Shown: positions 23,701 through 33,262 of the stretch, piece after piece | Position numbering within the stretch: the first letter of the stretch is position 1 | How the letters are laid out: each line of letters begins with the position of its first letter | NCBI GenBank assembly: GCA_963978905.1 | Contig: OZ022256.1 | Location: 3,951,501 to 4,015,500, forward strand | Length of the DNA: 64,000 bases | Source of the DNA: Trichostrongylus colubriformis | Taxonomy: Eukaryota; Nematoda; Chromadorea; Rhabditida; Trichostrongylidae | Direction of reading: 5' to 3' | Made by a program: the position numbers and the translations under genes | Notes under the pieces: model-generated | The model's input: the letters and a program-made list of their open reading frames with translations, nothing else | Told to the model about the DNA's origin: nothing | Database searches by the model: none

Positions 23701-26700
23701 GAGGCGACCTTTTCCGTTCCGTAGGAATCGGGATGGTAATAATCAAGCCGAGCACGTCCATGCAGATGGTAAGGAGAATTCTGAGCGGAAAGACGAGGTT
23801 CTGCAAGCCCCTGCAACCCTGAGTCCGAGCACCAGAACTCCAAGGGAGTGCAGAAACTGCGGAAAGCAGGGTCACTTCCAGAGAGATTGCAAGAATAGGG
23901 TGCAAACAAAGGGTCAACAGCGTACCGATGCATCACAGGCAAACCGAGCCCGCTCAGACCAAACAAGGCAAACATTTTCTACAGTGCTACAGAATTGGTC
24001 GTGTCATGCCACAGTCGCGCATCAGGAAGAAGGCGAGCTGTATGGCCAGAAGACGCTTCGAAAAGTATGTCTGTTGGGTTGTACTAGAGAAGCTCTAATC
24101 GACACCGGATCGCATGTTAGCATTTTGCCACTTGCCCTTCTTCTAGCCGCTTCTAAAGCTGGTTTCAATCTAGATGAAGATGTAGAAGAAGTTCAAATGG
24201 ATCCACACACGACCATATACGACGCATCTGGACACAAGATGTCGTTTAAAGGAGCGGTGAGACTTAGTCTAGCTTTGGAAGGCAGACCCAAGCACAGGGT
24301 AGTGTTTCTGGTAAGGAAAGGAGGCGATGCTACAATCGTGTTAGGAACAAATATCCTACATAAGAGAGGTTTGCAACTCCTCTTGAGTACTCCGAAATTC
24401 ATGCCGATGTAATCAGCATGCACCCAGACCACGCTAACCAGCAAGAGTAAAAGCACTCAGACCACTCCTGTCGAGCAGCAAAAGTCCGCCAAGTCGGAAA
24501 GACATCCAAAACGACATCGAGTCGAAAGTCCACGCGAGCGAAACGAGAAAGCACGCGAGGCAATGAAACAGAGCTATGATGGCAGAAATAAAGTTGTGGA
24601 GAAGCCACTTAAGATAGGCGATCGAGTCTATATGAAGGTGCCCTTGGAGAAAGGAAATTCCGCTCACCCTAAGCTCGTCAACGACTGGACCGGACCATAT
24701 AGAGTGATCAAAGTAAGCGAGAATAGCGCGTTTATAACGGCTATAACGGGAGATAAAGACCCGTTGTGCATTCCATTTGATCAACTCCGGAAGCTGCCAC
24801 CTGGCATGGATAACGAACCAGTAGTTACAAATAAGGGAAGAGCTAAGAGGGGCAGGCCCAAGAAGAAAATCATGTGCTTGTCGACTAACAAGTATTCTTT
24901 CAGGGTCGAAGTTGGAGATCCACGAGTAGATCCACTTCATCTGTTACACCCCTGCTCGTGTGGAATTTTCAACACTCGTGCACAAGTCGGACTTCCTGGA
25001 CTCCGCTGTGATTTGGCACGGTCGAAGCCGGTGAAAAATCTATTCGAATTGGCGAATGTGGCTTCGATAGCCCTTCATCCGCACTGGGGCGACGATAGAA
25101 AGGAAGCCGAACTGCTCAACAAAGACTCGCGATACTTGACGATTCATGGTTTAGCGACTGCCATCCACGCACACAGCAAGTTCTGCTACGAATTCGCAAC
25201 TGCGGTCAAAGCCAAAGAAAATGTGGAGCTGTCACACCCGCCTTTGTTCCCGACCAATCCGGGTTATGATATTGAAATGTACTATCGTATGGCGATGGCA
25301 CGACGGTCACAGATCACTTCTCAGTCACCGGACGACATGCCTGGAAACCCGATCTTGGTGGCTCTACCGAATCAGTTCGTCAGGGTGCTGAAGGACGTGG
25401 TGGAACCGCCCACTGTGAAGTTCCTCGTGTATTCGCATTTCGGCGATCTGGCAGACCAGCTGCACAAGCAGAACATCTCATCAGCATTTGTATGGGTTTG
25501 GCCAAACCAAGTCCCCAACACCCAGCACATGCTGCTGGTGCAACACGCTGTAGAGCGACACCTACAGTGTGGAGGCACACTTGAGTTGTTCCCTCCTCCG
25601 TTTGAACTCAGCCGTGAGTCGGATTGGAGACACATTGGAAATGTGTGCAAGAAAATGGCAGAATTCCTATCGGGGCCTGCGAGAGATTTCGATGCGAGGA
25701 TCGTCGATTTCTACAGCACCATCGGGGAAGAAGTGCCGATCAAGCACCCCGCGATCAGCTTGGGGGTATGCCCTAGGAAAGGAGATGATCGTTTGATGCC
25801 CTGGCAGTGCCAGAGGTTCCTGAATCAGGTCGCTGACATCGCGTCAAACATCCTCGTTTTGCCCAAATTCGAAGTCAAGATCAAAAAGAAGAACACCACC
25901 GAGTCGACATCCGAGCACAAGGACACCGCAGTCGAAAAGGAGAACAAGAAGCGTCGAGGATTCGAAGCATATTACATCAAGGACGTGAAAAAGAAGCGTG
26001 AAGAAGTGGCCCACACCATGAAGCAGACTGGAAGACACCACAGAACTGAGAAGCCGCCGGAGTCGTCCTCCCGAAAGGGGGGCGTGTAAAGATGATCTGT
26101 AGCCTATCATGTAATCAAGTGCTCATCCTATTGCCTGGTGTGTAACTATGTCTATTGCTGTGGTGCTTACATGTATCCTGTATCTCATGTATGTCCATCT
26201 TAGCCAATCGATACAAAGTGCAAGTGCCTGTTACCCCTCCTCCCGCCCTTTTTGAACTCAACTTCTCTTTGTACCTCCGTATATCCATACTGTATCACTT
26301 TGCCATATTGATCCGATCTCCCTAAGGACCGCCTTATTTCTGAGTAAGCCAGTAATATAGTTCGTCTCTGCTAAGCCGCGAGCGGTCCACTCGTCTGATC
26401 TCACCTACTCGACTGAAGCTAATAAACGGTTAGTAATTGATTCGTTCAATTACTATAAGGGATTCTAACCCTTGGATATCTGACTGGAGCCGACCACCTC
26501 CATTACATAGTTAAAGCGATTTGATCAATTGAAAATCCAAGCAGCTCGTTTTCATTTCTGCACTTCTGAAACCAGAGACAATGTATTCCATCCAATGATT
26601 CATCCCCTCCTCTTGCAGTATTCACATTTGTGGTCACCTTCGCTGGGACTCGGCCAAACAAGAACTCTTGAAGTGAAGTCATCTTAAAAATGCCATTTTC

Positions 26701-27062
26701 GCAGCACTTTAAAATTTCCCTAATAATTCGAAAACCTTGTGGCATTCCAAATAAAACGTACATTCTGAAAGAGCAACGTTTGTCTATCTAACGAGCACAA
26801 TATGTCAGCTGATTCATGTTGACGCGCCCTGATATTTAAATTTATTTTGTAAACGCGAAAAAGCGGCCAGAGTTTTCCTTACAACCTAATAATAAAAGTT
26901 AAATGAAAATGCTCCCGGGTTGGAAAAATGGAGCAAGAAAACGCAAAAATGATGCTTCGACTAACTCTTGAGAATTCGCTCGAGATTTCCTTTAAAATCT
27001 AAGGCCCAATTGTTGACGCTACACACGGATAGCTTAATGTGTCGCTTCCACGATGACGCCAT
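14757..27062 (-). CDS. qns-1: Glutamine-dependent NAD+ synthetase, copy A, 19 exons found
   Basis: Exons in reading order: 27062-26966, 20266-20115, 20054-19972, 19777-19642, 19587-19496, 18150-18030, 17974-17843, 17762-17688, 17324-17145, 17095-16981, 16880-16810, 16756-16659, 16576-16501, 15775-15627, 15559-15428, 15358-15289, 15219-15091, 15026-14954, 14857-14757; 694 codons, near the animal length of ~700. The enzyme converts nicotinic acid adenine dinucleotide, glutamine and ATP to NAD+. The N-terminal glutaminase (nitrilase fold) keeps its triad E49 (LGPELE), K119 (LLIRPK) and C179 (FEICEELW). The synthetase domain has the P-loop SGGQDSS (364-370) and [13 protein letters not shown]. Intron 1 (6.7 kb) carries nested transposons; intron 5 carries mariner debris. 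The extreme 3' end is uncertain: reading on adds ~37 codons. Confidence 0.93.
18200..19380. mobile_element. Mariner/Tc1-type debris in qns-1 copy A intron 5
   Basis: A TIR pair is visible: TACAGGGGGTGCCAAAAAAA at 18635 and the inverse GGCACCCCTG ending at 19376. The left flank is TA and the right flank TG, which could be a decayed TA duplication. Next to it, on the minus strand (18229-18473), a broken reading frame contains [13 protein letters not shown] and a following DREVHPHK. This resembles the helix-turn-helix part of mariner transposases. The equivalent intron of copy B has a different insertion instead, so this arrived after the gene duplication or was lost from B. Confidence 0.6.
20433..20542. 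mobile_element. GC-rich hairpin MITE, family 5, in qns-1 copy A intron 1
   Basis: This is a perfect inverted repeat: AGGCCGCTTCCATACTTTGC at the left and its complement ending in GCGGCCT at the right, both running inward through CACCGACGCCGTCACGCGCG. The middle repeats GCGTGACGCCGGC. Copy B has the uninterrupted site (GCCCTAAACC) in its intron 1, consistent with a TA or TAA target duplication. Relatives are at 30665-30742, 45017-45186, 47592-47660, 53716-53970 and 56815-56902. Confidence 0.85.
21379..21802 (+). repeat. 5' long terminal repeat
   Basis: This 424-bp repeat begins TGTAAAGATG and ends CTCCATTACA. It differs from the 3' LTR by a T/C at the TATTGTTGTGG site, one extra A in CTAAGACCGCG, and a G/C in CCAGCTCC. 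It presumably contains the element's promoter and polyadenylation signal (AATAAACGG near 21716). Confidence 0.95.
22136..24412 (+). CDS. LTR-element gag-protease polyprotein
   Basis: The first ATG in frame is 22136; the frame ends at TAA 24410-24412, about 758 residues. The first ~110 residues are coiled-coil-like ([18 protein letters not shown]). The capsid-type gag region follows, roughly residues 335-490, starting near [18 protein letters not shown] zinc knuckle, [14 protein letters not shown], lies near residue 572. An aspartic protease active site, ALIDTGSH, lies near residue 655, with the second half [12 protein letters not shown] near the end. Gag would package element RNA and the protease would mature the particle. 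The stop codon separates it from an in-frame continuation that carries the integrase tail. Confidence 0.9.
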   Translation: MSDDMDRELERILNEDDAQDCRMDKLQQELTQLRAQVVQLSQQNLQQVRSTVFHCTQSLIKLQDLPERLSSMFREGELSSADEIKSELDRVLEQEREAMHTALDPLSETATRIMEMASEVHEKHSKELDAIFDQAQHDDVCIRALSKMLSVASTEVVGAVKHLIKGKQGRADTAQKLHMHKTVLPTREPLRFDALSGTQTQYLQGPSHAPQQNEGTTPMETDQSEVNKFRQTFQQLHAKDFPQEIGLQPIQFDVVRAAEGKSFTAQSTGTRQPSFSRSQAYDFQRNVQTNEPRQVMLPPSPVRDNLQRGQSPTLSDEPYHFDNGVGVTLAAMALPEVKNFDHPEGKGFSEFVTSFTMKYGRIGLTDEMLIHLMSEKLEGHPKAVMKTLREEVRQGSFADFVAVLKEKFAENTSAKRMESHVKLKQLKMTKSVSEYCVQLEGLTRSANPDASEVDLSVIRASELISQLTEWPEYFQLFATMEASPPHEAYERLKSLAQSIERSKNVAIAVKGIAERKQPEDRKRRPFPFRRNRDGNNQAEHVHADGKENSERKDEVLQAPATLSPSTRTPRECRNCGKQGHFQRDCKNRVQTKGQQRTDASQANRARSDQTRQTFSTVLQNWSCHATVAHQEEGELYGQKTLRKVCLLGCTREALIDTGSHVSILPLALLLAASKAGFNLDEDVEEVQMDPHTTIYDASGHKMSFKGAVRLSLALEGRPKHRVVFLVRKGGDATIVLGTNILHKRGLQLLLSTPKFMPM
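24413..26089 (+). CDS. Truncated pol remnant: integrase C-terminus plus ~400-residue unknown region
   Basis: This frame is the same as gag-protease and is separated from it only by the TAA at 24410; the first ATG is 24563. It opens with a charged linker and a GPY/F-type integrase tail ([14 protein letters not shown], then [10 protein letters not shown], then DQLRKLPPG), so upstream RT, RNase H and catalytic integrase have been lost. From about residue 110 of the ATG-initiated frame a long region continues to 508: a Cys/His-bearing start ([12 protein letters not shown]), [46 protein letters not shown] and a Lys-rich, low-complexity tail. I do not recognise this region. No membrane segment or signal peptide is seen, so an envelope role is not supported. 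Confidence 0.85.
   Translation, partial: SACTQTTLTSKSKSTQTTPVEQQKSAKSERHPKRHRVESPRERNEKAREAMKQSYDGRNKVVEKPLKIGDRVYMKVPLEKGNSAHPKLVNDWTGPYRVIKVSENSAFITAITGDKDPLCIPFDQLRKLPPGMDNEPVVTNKGRAKRGRPKKKIMCLSTNKYSFRVEVGDPRVDPLHLLHPCSCGIFNTRAQVGLPGLRCDLARSKPVKNLFELANVASIALHPHWGDDRKEAELLNKDSRYLTIHGLATAIHAHSKFCYEFATAVKAKENVELSHPPLFPTNPGYDIEMYYRMAMARRSQITSQSPDDMPGNPILVALPNQFVRVLKDVVEPPTVKFLVYSHFGDLADQLHKQNISSAFVWVWPNQVPNTQHMLLVQHAVERHLQCGGTLELFPPPFELSRESDWRHIGNVCKKMAEFLSGPARDFDARIVDFYSTIGEEVPIKHPAISLGVCPRKGDDRLMPWQCQRFLNQVADIASNILVLPKFEVKIKKKNTTESTSEHKDTAVEKENKKRRGFEAYYIKDVKKKREEVAHTMKQTGRHHRTEKPPESSSRKGGV
26085..26507 (+). repeat. 3' long terminal repeat
   Basis: This 423-bp repeat is nearly identical to the 5' LTR. 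It starts right after the purine tract AAAGGGGGGCG and slightly overlaps the end of the second reading frame. It ends CTCCATTACA, followed by the TAGT duplication. Confidence 0.95.
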
Positions 27063-28471
27063 TCTGACCAATTGGCCATGGAGGTAGCCTAAAAGATTAT
27101 CAGCTACGCAAGAAATAACAGAACTTAGGGCATTTGACAATCAATTTCCACAGCGTATATAAACAAACAATACTGCGTAAGAGTCCGCATAAGCGATGCA
27201 AGGATTTCTAGAAACGAAATGCTTGAAATCTGATTACCTATAAAAAACATTGTTTATCACATTATTTCTTCTAGAACAGAGTGCATGAGCGGAGAGCTAC
27301 AGCGTTCCTCAGAGGCACGAATTTCGATTTACTCGCGGCGTACTCACCATTCACAGCAGACTTTACGGTGAGTAGCCCAAGTTGTGCCCTCATATGCTGT
27401 TAATCGGATTTTTGGACTCTCAAATATATCATTATTTTGAACTAATGAAAAATGACCGTATAGATAGCGCGTTGAGTACGACACCAATTCACCCAGAACA
27501 AGAATTTTGGATACGAATTTATCATATTTTTCATGCGTTTGGCGAATTAACATTGTTGCCTAAGTTAGTAGAAAACAGCATGAAAAAAATTAACATTGTT
27601 GCCTAAGTTAGTAGAAAACAGCATGAAAAAAAACTCGCTATCAGCGGTTGAATAAAAAATATCGTCAAAAGTTACAAATAATGTGCTAGCAGTGTTTAAA
27701 GCAATAAAACCTGCGAAAGGCGATTATAAAGTATCAAAGTCCAAAGACAATGTCACAGGTAATCACTTAAAGATCAATTAGTTGCCTGATATCGAACCAA
27801 AACTCTTGAAGAATGATCACTGATGGTAAATAAGATGTAAATAAGTCGTTCGAATGAGTCGCAATAGTCAGTCCTACACAGTGCGAACATTACATGCGTC
27901 TGTTTCCATCTGCTTTCCAGCATTCAATTCAATCACCTGTAAAGGAATCCTTTAATTGAAAATGTTTTGGAATGAAACATTTCACCGAGTTATTAAGACA
28001 GTCTTGGAGAACAAATTACTGTGCATATAAGAACAACAGCTCAGTGAACTGCAAGTGCAGATCGTTACTATGTGTTTAATTTACAGAGTACTGGAAACAT
28101 TATAGAATAATGTTGCGCGAGCAGGAGACCATTCGGTACTGTATTGAATTTGCTACCCTTTTAGCACCAATGTTCCCACAAGGTTTTTCCTCTAACAAAT
28201 ACTTGGCTAAATTAATGGCGGCCAGAAACACAATCTTTCGGGCCAAATTGCGCTTCGCAACCAACTGACTATTTCCAAGCCTGTGTTAGGATCTTACGTC
28301 GAGAGAAAAACTACGTATCTTGGGTTCCAGCAAAACGATCAACTTAGACCAAAAAGTTGTGAAGTAAAGAACTGTAAGGACGAAAATGAAAGATTGAAAG
28401 ACAAATACTCAATAGCAAATTTCAATCAATTGCAGCTTCCTGCTATAATTTAATGAATATCGCAAAGGTAC
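27063..28471. other. Region between the two qns-1 copies
   Basis: This holds the 5' flank of copy A and the 3' flank of copy B. The stretch 27270-27410 is strongly similar to 33640-33790 upstream of copy B, including GTGAGTACGCC after a conserved ATGAGGGCA block. It may therefore be a promoter or untranslated exon. The unit junction falls between about 27410 and 27463, after which the sequence resembles 13545 onward. No additional gene is seen. Confidence 0.55.
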
Positions 28472-31400
28472 CTTTGCCCTGATTAGCTCGAACTGATGCT
28501 CCATGTCAGGGTACAAAAATGGTCTGTGGTCATTTCTATGATCATCGGGACTATACCAATTCGCATAGTAGGCTGAAGAAGAAAGTTTGTAATAGGTGAT
28601 GTTGAATCTGATCAAAGCAAGAAACTGTTCCCAACATCATACCATAAAAAAATAATGCAAAAAACCCACATGGAGTTGCCACAGTGGCCTTATGCCTATT
28701 GACGCGATAACGCCAAAAGAAATTCTTCACTTTTTGCTCGATCTAAATCATTAACAAGCACATTTTGTGACAATATTGACTGTAGCCTCTTTTTCTACCT
28801 CTTCATACGAGTACTTCGGATACCACGTGCAAGAAAGAGCAAGGAAGGTTCCGTAAGGTCCCAAGCATCGTGGACGCCTCAGCTGACCAATAACTGACAG
28901 CTCATCGTAGGTAAGGCCTATTTCCTCCTTAATAATTCTCACTGACATTAAACGAGCTAAACCACGCCAACACAAACATGATTTTCTGAACGTACTTCAT
29001 CCGTTTGTGCAATGGCTCCGTCCACAAGTGGTTTGAGCTCCGCAGTTGGAACAGAATCAATGACCCTGAAAAACGCCACAACTTGACATACTTTGACAAT
29101 GGCAGATCAAAGAAGGTCGGAGTGAAACTACTTACGCTTTCAGTGACGTCATTCCATAGTCATCATGGACTTTACGCAAAAATTTGCGTAAATCCACTTT
29201 GCTGACTGATCCTATGGGATTGACATCGGCAGAAGAACAATCGTACTTTGTTAGATAACCAACCAGTCTGAGATGCAGGTATGATGGATGCGGTATCAAC
29301 ATGCAAGATTATAGAAGGAAAGCTCAACCTACAATTCATCCACGTTAGATGAGCCTAACACGATGAGACTGCCAGGTCGCCCTTCTACAACGAGAGATAG
29401 TTGCGCAAATAAGTAAGAAAACACCATTCTGATTCTTGCTTGCAAGTTTTGCAAAGCCAATCCTTCTCGTGTGTCATTACTCTGGAAAAGCATAATGGAT
29501 GGATACAAAGCAGATGGAGTATGTTTTGAAAAGGAAGAAGGAATGAAAAACAACTTTCAAAAAAGAGCAGAATTAACTCACCTCAAAACTCGGTATAAAA
29601 CCCTTGGCGAGTTTAAAGGCAGACAATGCGGCAGATATGACGGTATCGATGAACATGCTTGAATGGTCCAACAAAAAGTTTTGAAGCAGTATCGCATGCG
29701 AGAAAATGAAAAAAGCCAAAGGAAAAGGCGAACCTGGAATGATTGCTGTTAATGTCCTTGGCTAGGCCATCTGCACAAGCTCTCGTTTGGGCGGAGGAGT
29801 GTTCACTTGCCATATAGCATGTGAAGAAGATCTAGTATCCAGTCGATTAGAAAATCCCCAAAAATTTCGACCAAGAACTAATACCTTGTGACACAGTTCA
29901 GCAGGATCCTCACCAACTCGTTGCCCATTCAGATAGTAAGCAGGGTCGTCTCCACCTGGAAATCAGTTCCAGAGAAAAAACTCATGTTAAAGGCCGCTGC
30001 CGAGAAAAAACGGCCCTCTTCAACTAATATAAAAGAAAAATTTACCATCTGTAAGTCTGCGCCGCTTAACAGCCCCACACACTTTGTTGCACATCAAGCG
30101 CACCATGAGAGCAACTGACGAGCTATCTTGACCACCCGAAAGCGGCAAGAAAAATCCGCCCTAAATTGTCTTCTAACAACCTCATGACACATATAGCAGC
30201 TTCTTCCTACCATTTTACTTCTTCTTAAATAATGCCATAACCATGCCGGTGGTCCATGGCAAAGTTCTTCAGTAGGGCTCAACTGAAGTTGTTCCACATT
30301 TGTAATTTCCTCGGTAAAACACAGCGCAGGATGATCTAGTATGAGCCGACCATCAAAAGGTATTGTGTTGTATTCCGGAAGAAGCGAAGACTGTAAATAT
30401 TCCAAGATAAATTTTGAAAAACCATATTGCTCTAGCTGCTTATGGGATGCTAAAGGCTATGCTTAAGGATGCTTTCATACTACGTGTCTCTATCGCAGCG
30501 ATCGTTGCGTGGGGCAGCGCACCTTCTATGTGGGCCCCGCGGTCAATGCGCCTTCGTATCGAGTGCTTACCAGCGTGCCTTCGTATCGATAGCGACCCTG
30601 CTTGCGGCTGCGTTGCCGCATCACAAAGTATGATGTAGTTTAGAGAAAGGACGGCGGGAAACGTAAGGCCGCTTCCATACTTTGCGCACCGACGCCGGCA
30701 CGCGCGTGACGGCGTCGGTGCGCAAAGTATGGAAGCGGCCTAAATGAAGCAACTAGAATCGTGTAACAGCGAAATAGTAGCGACAGATAATCACATACCT
30801 CATAAGAATTACTAGACCTTTTGTTACGAAACAGTATTGTTTCATTGAGATTCAAGACTGCTGACGCAACACACTGTAATAGAGCTACTTTAAACAGTCT
30901 GCGCTAAAACAAGGTGGAAAAGCGCCATGATATATAATGTGAGCTAGGCATACTGTGTCTTCAATATCGAACTGATGAATTTGTGCATATAGTTTCCCAT
31001 TTTGAGCGATCGATGAAGATCCATCATAGTAAACTCTGTCACCATCACAACCACGGTGATTACTGAACATGTAAATACCTCCAGTCTATAAATGGAATCA
31101 TCCCGGAAATTTCTGAAAAAAGGAGCTAGGAAGCGTACCTTTTGACTCCCTCCGAGGATCAGCTGGTTGATACGATAATTGGATCTACCGAGGATATGCA
31201 TACTAGCACTACCGTTGCATATAATATCTACTCCTCGTAGGCTTAGCTCTAAATGTCGCCTAAAAATCACACATACAGTAGCGCTCAAAAGTCTTCGGCG
31301 AAATGGTCTTTCGCTTGGGTTTTTTCACTTGTATCTTTTTTGCAACTGCACCGATCTAAGAGGAATTTTAGTATGTTGTACTTGGAGACACTGCATACTT

Positions 31401-33262
31401 AATATACTATTTTGGCGCGCAACGGTGTAGGTTACGTGGTTATATGAAATTTTTTAATTTTGGCATGCCATCGCTATGCCGTCCCGCTGTGCCGCTGTCA
31501 TCAAAAGTCGTGGTCTTTACTCAAAATATTAATGTTCTCTGAGGCTGGCTCTTTTTGTTTTTTTATAGAAAGCCGTTTCTCTTGAACACGCCTCCTACTT
31601 TTTTTGGGTGGTCTTGTAGTAAATTCTTGTAAAAAATCATGAAAAGTGGCAAGCGGCGCTCAAGTAGAAGGAAATGTTGACAATAGTTTCAGGCACCACA
31701 TATTAAAATTTTGTCAAATTTGGTCAAGTAGAAAAAAAGTTTTGACAAAAAAGTTTTGGCCGAAGACTTTTGAGCGCTACTGTACGTGGCAGTACTGAAC
31801 AAAAATAGGAAATGGTGGTAGCACATACGAACGAGCCATCCAAAGTTCTTCACAAATTTCGAAGCCAATCGAAACATTGTCGGTGGAATACAGGACGCCA
31901 TCCCCAAAGGGCACTGTCTCCTATAAATTCACATAAACAATGATAACGTGATCTCTTATGCACAGACCTTATACCTGTTCGAAACCGATGCTTTTATCGA
32001 GCTGGAATGGAACAGTTGTGAATGGCTTCGTCCACCGCACGAACCAACGACTTTCTCGATAAACGTCACAATCACATAAAGCCATTTTCGGACGTATCAG
32101 TAGAATCTTTCTGCGAAATATAGACTGCTACACTCGTGCATTTCTTTAAGAACTCCGAAATGTAAGAATTGAAAGAAGACCCATAGTAGTCCGCCCATTT
32201 TACATGCACAGCAAAAAACTGAATTTGGAAATGGAGGTTTGAAAATTCCAGGAAACATCCCCAACTTACAACAGCATCAAAGAGTACGGAAGGAACATAC
32301 CCATTCAGTACCGTTACAAGGCAATTATATAGAAGCATTCTGTGTCGAACCGGCATTCCAGTGACTATCATAAGATTTGGCCACTAAAAAGAAATACGTA
32401 AGCTTCGAAATGAATAGAAAGTATCAAAAACATAGCTACATACGTCTTTTGACTTGTCCACGATCTTCTTAAGAATTTCCCATGAATGAATTTCTGTGTC
32501 AATCTCGAAGTGATGATCAGCACATCCATATCCAGAAATTTCCAGCTCAGGACCAAGTCTCAATCGGGAACCCTCACGGTTCGCTTCCTCGCATGCTACA
32601 AAGATTCGTAGATGTAATGAATTCACAGTTTGGGTTCCAATTCTTCATGAGTACTGCAAATCGCAAACAACAACACATCGCACAGGACCCATGGTTCCAA
32701 ACAAGCCCAAAATTTTTTAGTATTTTCACCTTTTCATTCGAGCGATTAACGCCCTAAACCTTTATCATACACACTGAACTTTTCGCACATCGAATAACAC
32801 ATCTGCTACATCGAATATTCCATTAAATGATCCTTCCTACACAATAACTTCAAATATATAAGACTACTTCAAATCCATACATTGATATTCTGAAGATCTT
32901 CTCACAAATTGAACGTTCTAAAATTTCTAATTTCATTTTCGCTTTGTTTTTATTTTTCATATTCTACTTGAAAGAATATCCAGAATGTAAAATACCGAAA
33001 CATGAGTGAAAACAAATTAGAGTTATACGCTTATTTTGAACGTCTAAGTACCTTTGATGGTCCTCATTTACCAAAACAAAGATAATAAAAGTTAAAACTT
33101 GAAAGTGCTCCCGGGTTGGAAAAGTGGAGCGAAAAAATAAACGCAAAAATGATGTTTTGACTAACTCTTGAGGATCCGCTCGAGATTCCCTTTGAAATCT
33201 AACGCCCAATTGTTGACGGTACACACGGATAGTTTAACGTGTCGATTCCACGATGACGCCAT
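28472..33262 (-). CDS. qns-1: Glutamine-dependent NAD+ synthetase, copy B, 19 exons found
   Basis: Exons in reading order: 33262-33166, 32595-32444, 32383-32301, 32110-31975, 31920-31829, 31259-31139, 31085-30954, 30873-30799, 30390-30211, 30160-30046, 29955-29885, 29831-29734, 29657-29582, 29481-29333, 29267-29136, 29065-28996, 28927-28799, 28742-28670, 28572-28472. Every exon has exactly the same length as in copy A, and no frameshift or stop is seen. Glutaminase triad residues and the SGGQDSS P-loop are retained, so both copies could be active. Differences from copy A are scattered substitutions. Introns are shorter because the transposons of copy A intron 1 are absent; other small TIR elements sit in introns 5 and 8. 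The AG acceptor directly before the start codon in copy A is lost here. The 3' terminus is uncertain. Confidence 0.93.
30665..30742. mobile_element. GC-rich hairpin MITE, family 5, in qns-1 copy B intron 8
   Basis: This 78-bp perfect inverted repeat has the same arms as 20433-20542 (AGGCCGCTTCCATACTTTGC) but a shorter centre. Copy A lacks it at the matching position, so it inserted after duplication or was lost from A. Confidence 0.85.
31276..31782. mobile_element. Tc1/mariner-type non-autonomous element in qns-1 copy B intron 5
   Basis: The 507-bp element has inverted ends CAGTAGCGCTCAAAAGTCTT and AAGACTTTTGAGCGCTACTG, flanked by TA on both sides (31274-31275 and 31783-31784). The interior is AT-rich without a transposase frame. 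Copy A carries other insertions in this intron. Confidence 0.9.

Larger units (their letters stand above)
21379..26507 (+). mobile_element. LTR retrotransposon (Gypsy-like), internally deleted
   Basis: The LTRs are 21379-21802 and 26085-26507, each starting TG and ending ACA, with only about three visible differences between them. The target-site duplication is TAGT (21375-21378 and 26508-26511). The copy of the host element at 48.78 kb shows the corresponding intact site GTTTAAGTTAAAGC. A primer-binding site TGGGGGCCGAAC follows the 5' LTR, and a polypurine tract AAAGGGGGGCG precedes the 3' LTR. Coding content is gag, protease and an integrase C-terminus plus an extra region; reverse transcriptase, RNase H and the integrase catalytic core are missing. 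High LTR identity implies recent insertion, so the element was probably mobilised in trans. Confidence 0.95.
20860..26889. mobile_element. Mariner-type non-autonomous element, split by an LTR retrotransposon
   Basis: The termini are TTAGGTTGTAAGGAAAGTTT at the left and its inverse ending in CAACCTAA at the right, flanked by TA (20858-20859 and 26890-26891). Copy B of qns-1 shows the empty site AAAGATAATAAAAG, which equals the flanks joined at a single TA. Without the LTR insert, the element would be about 900 bp, matching the uninterrupted copy at 48268-49166. That size is too small for a full mariner transposase, and none is seen. Confidence 0.92.

Noticed and set aside
24563..26089. Envelope gene in the LTR element
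   Set aside because: The region has no signal peptide or transmembrane helix and is fused to an integrase tail.
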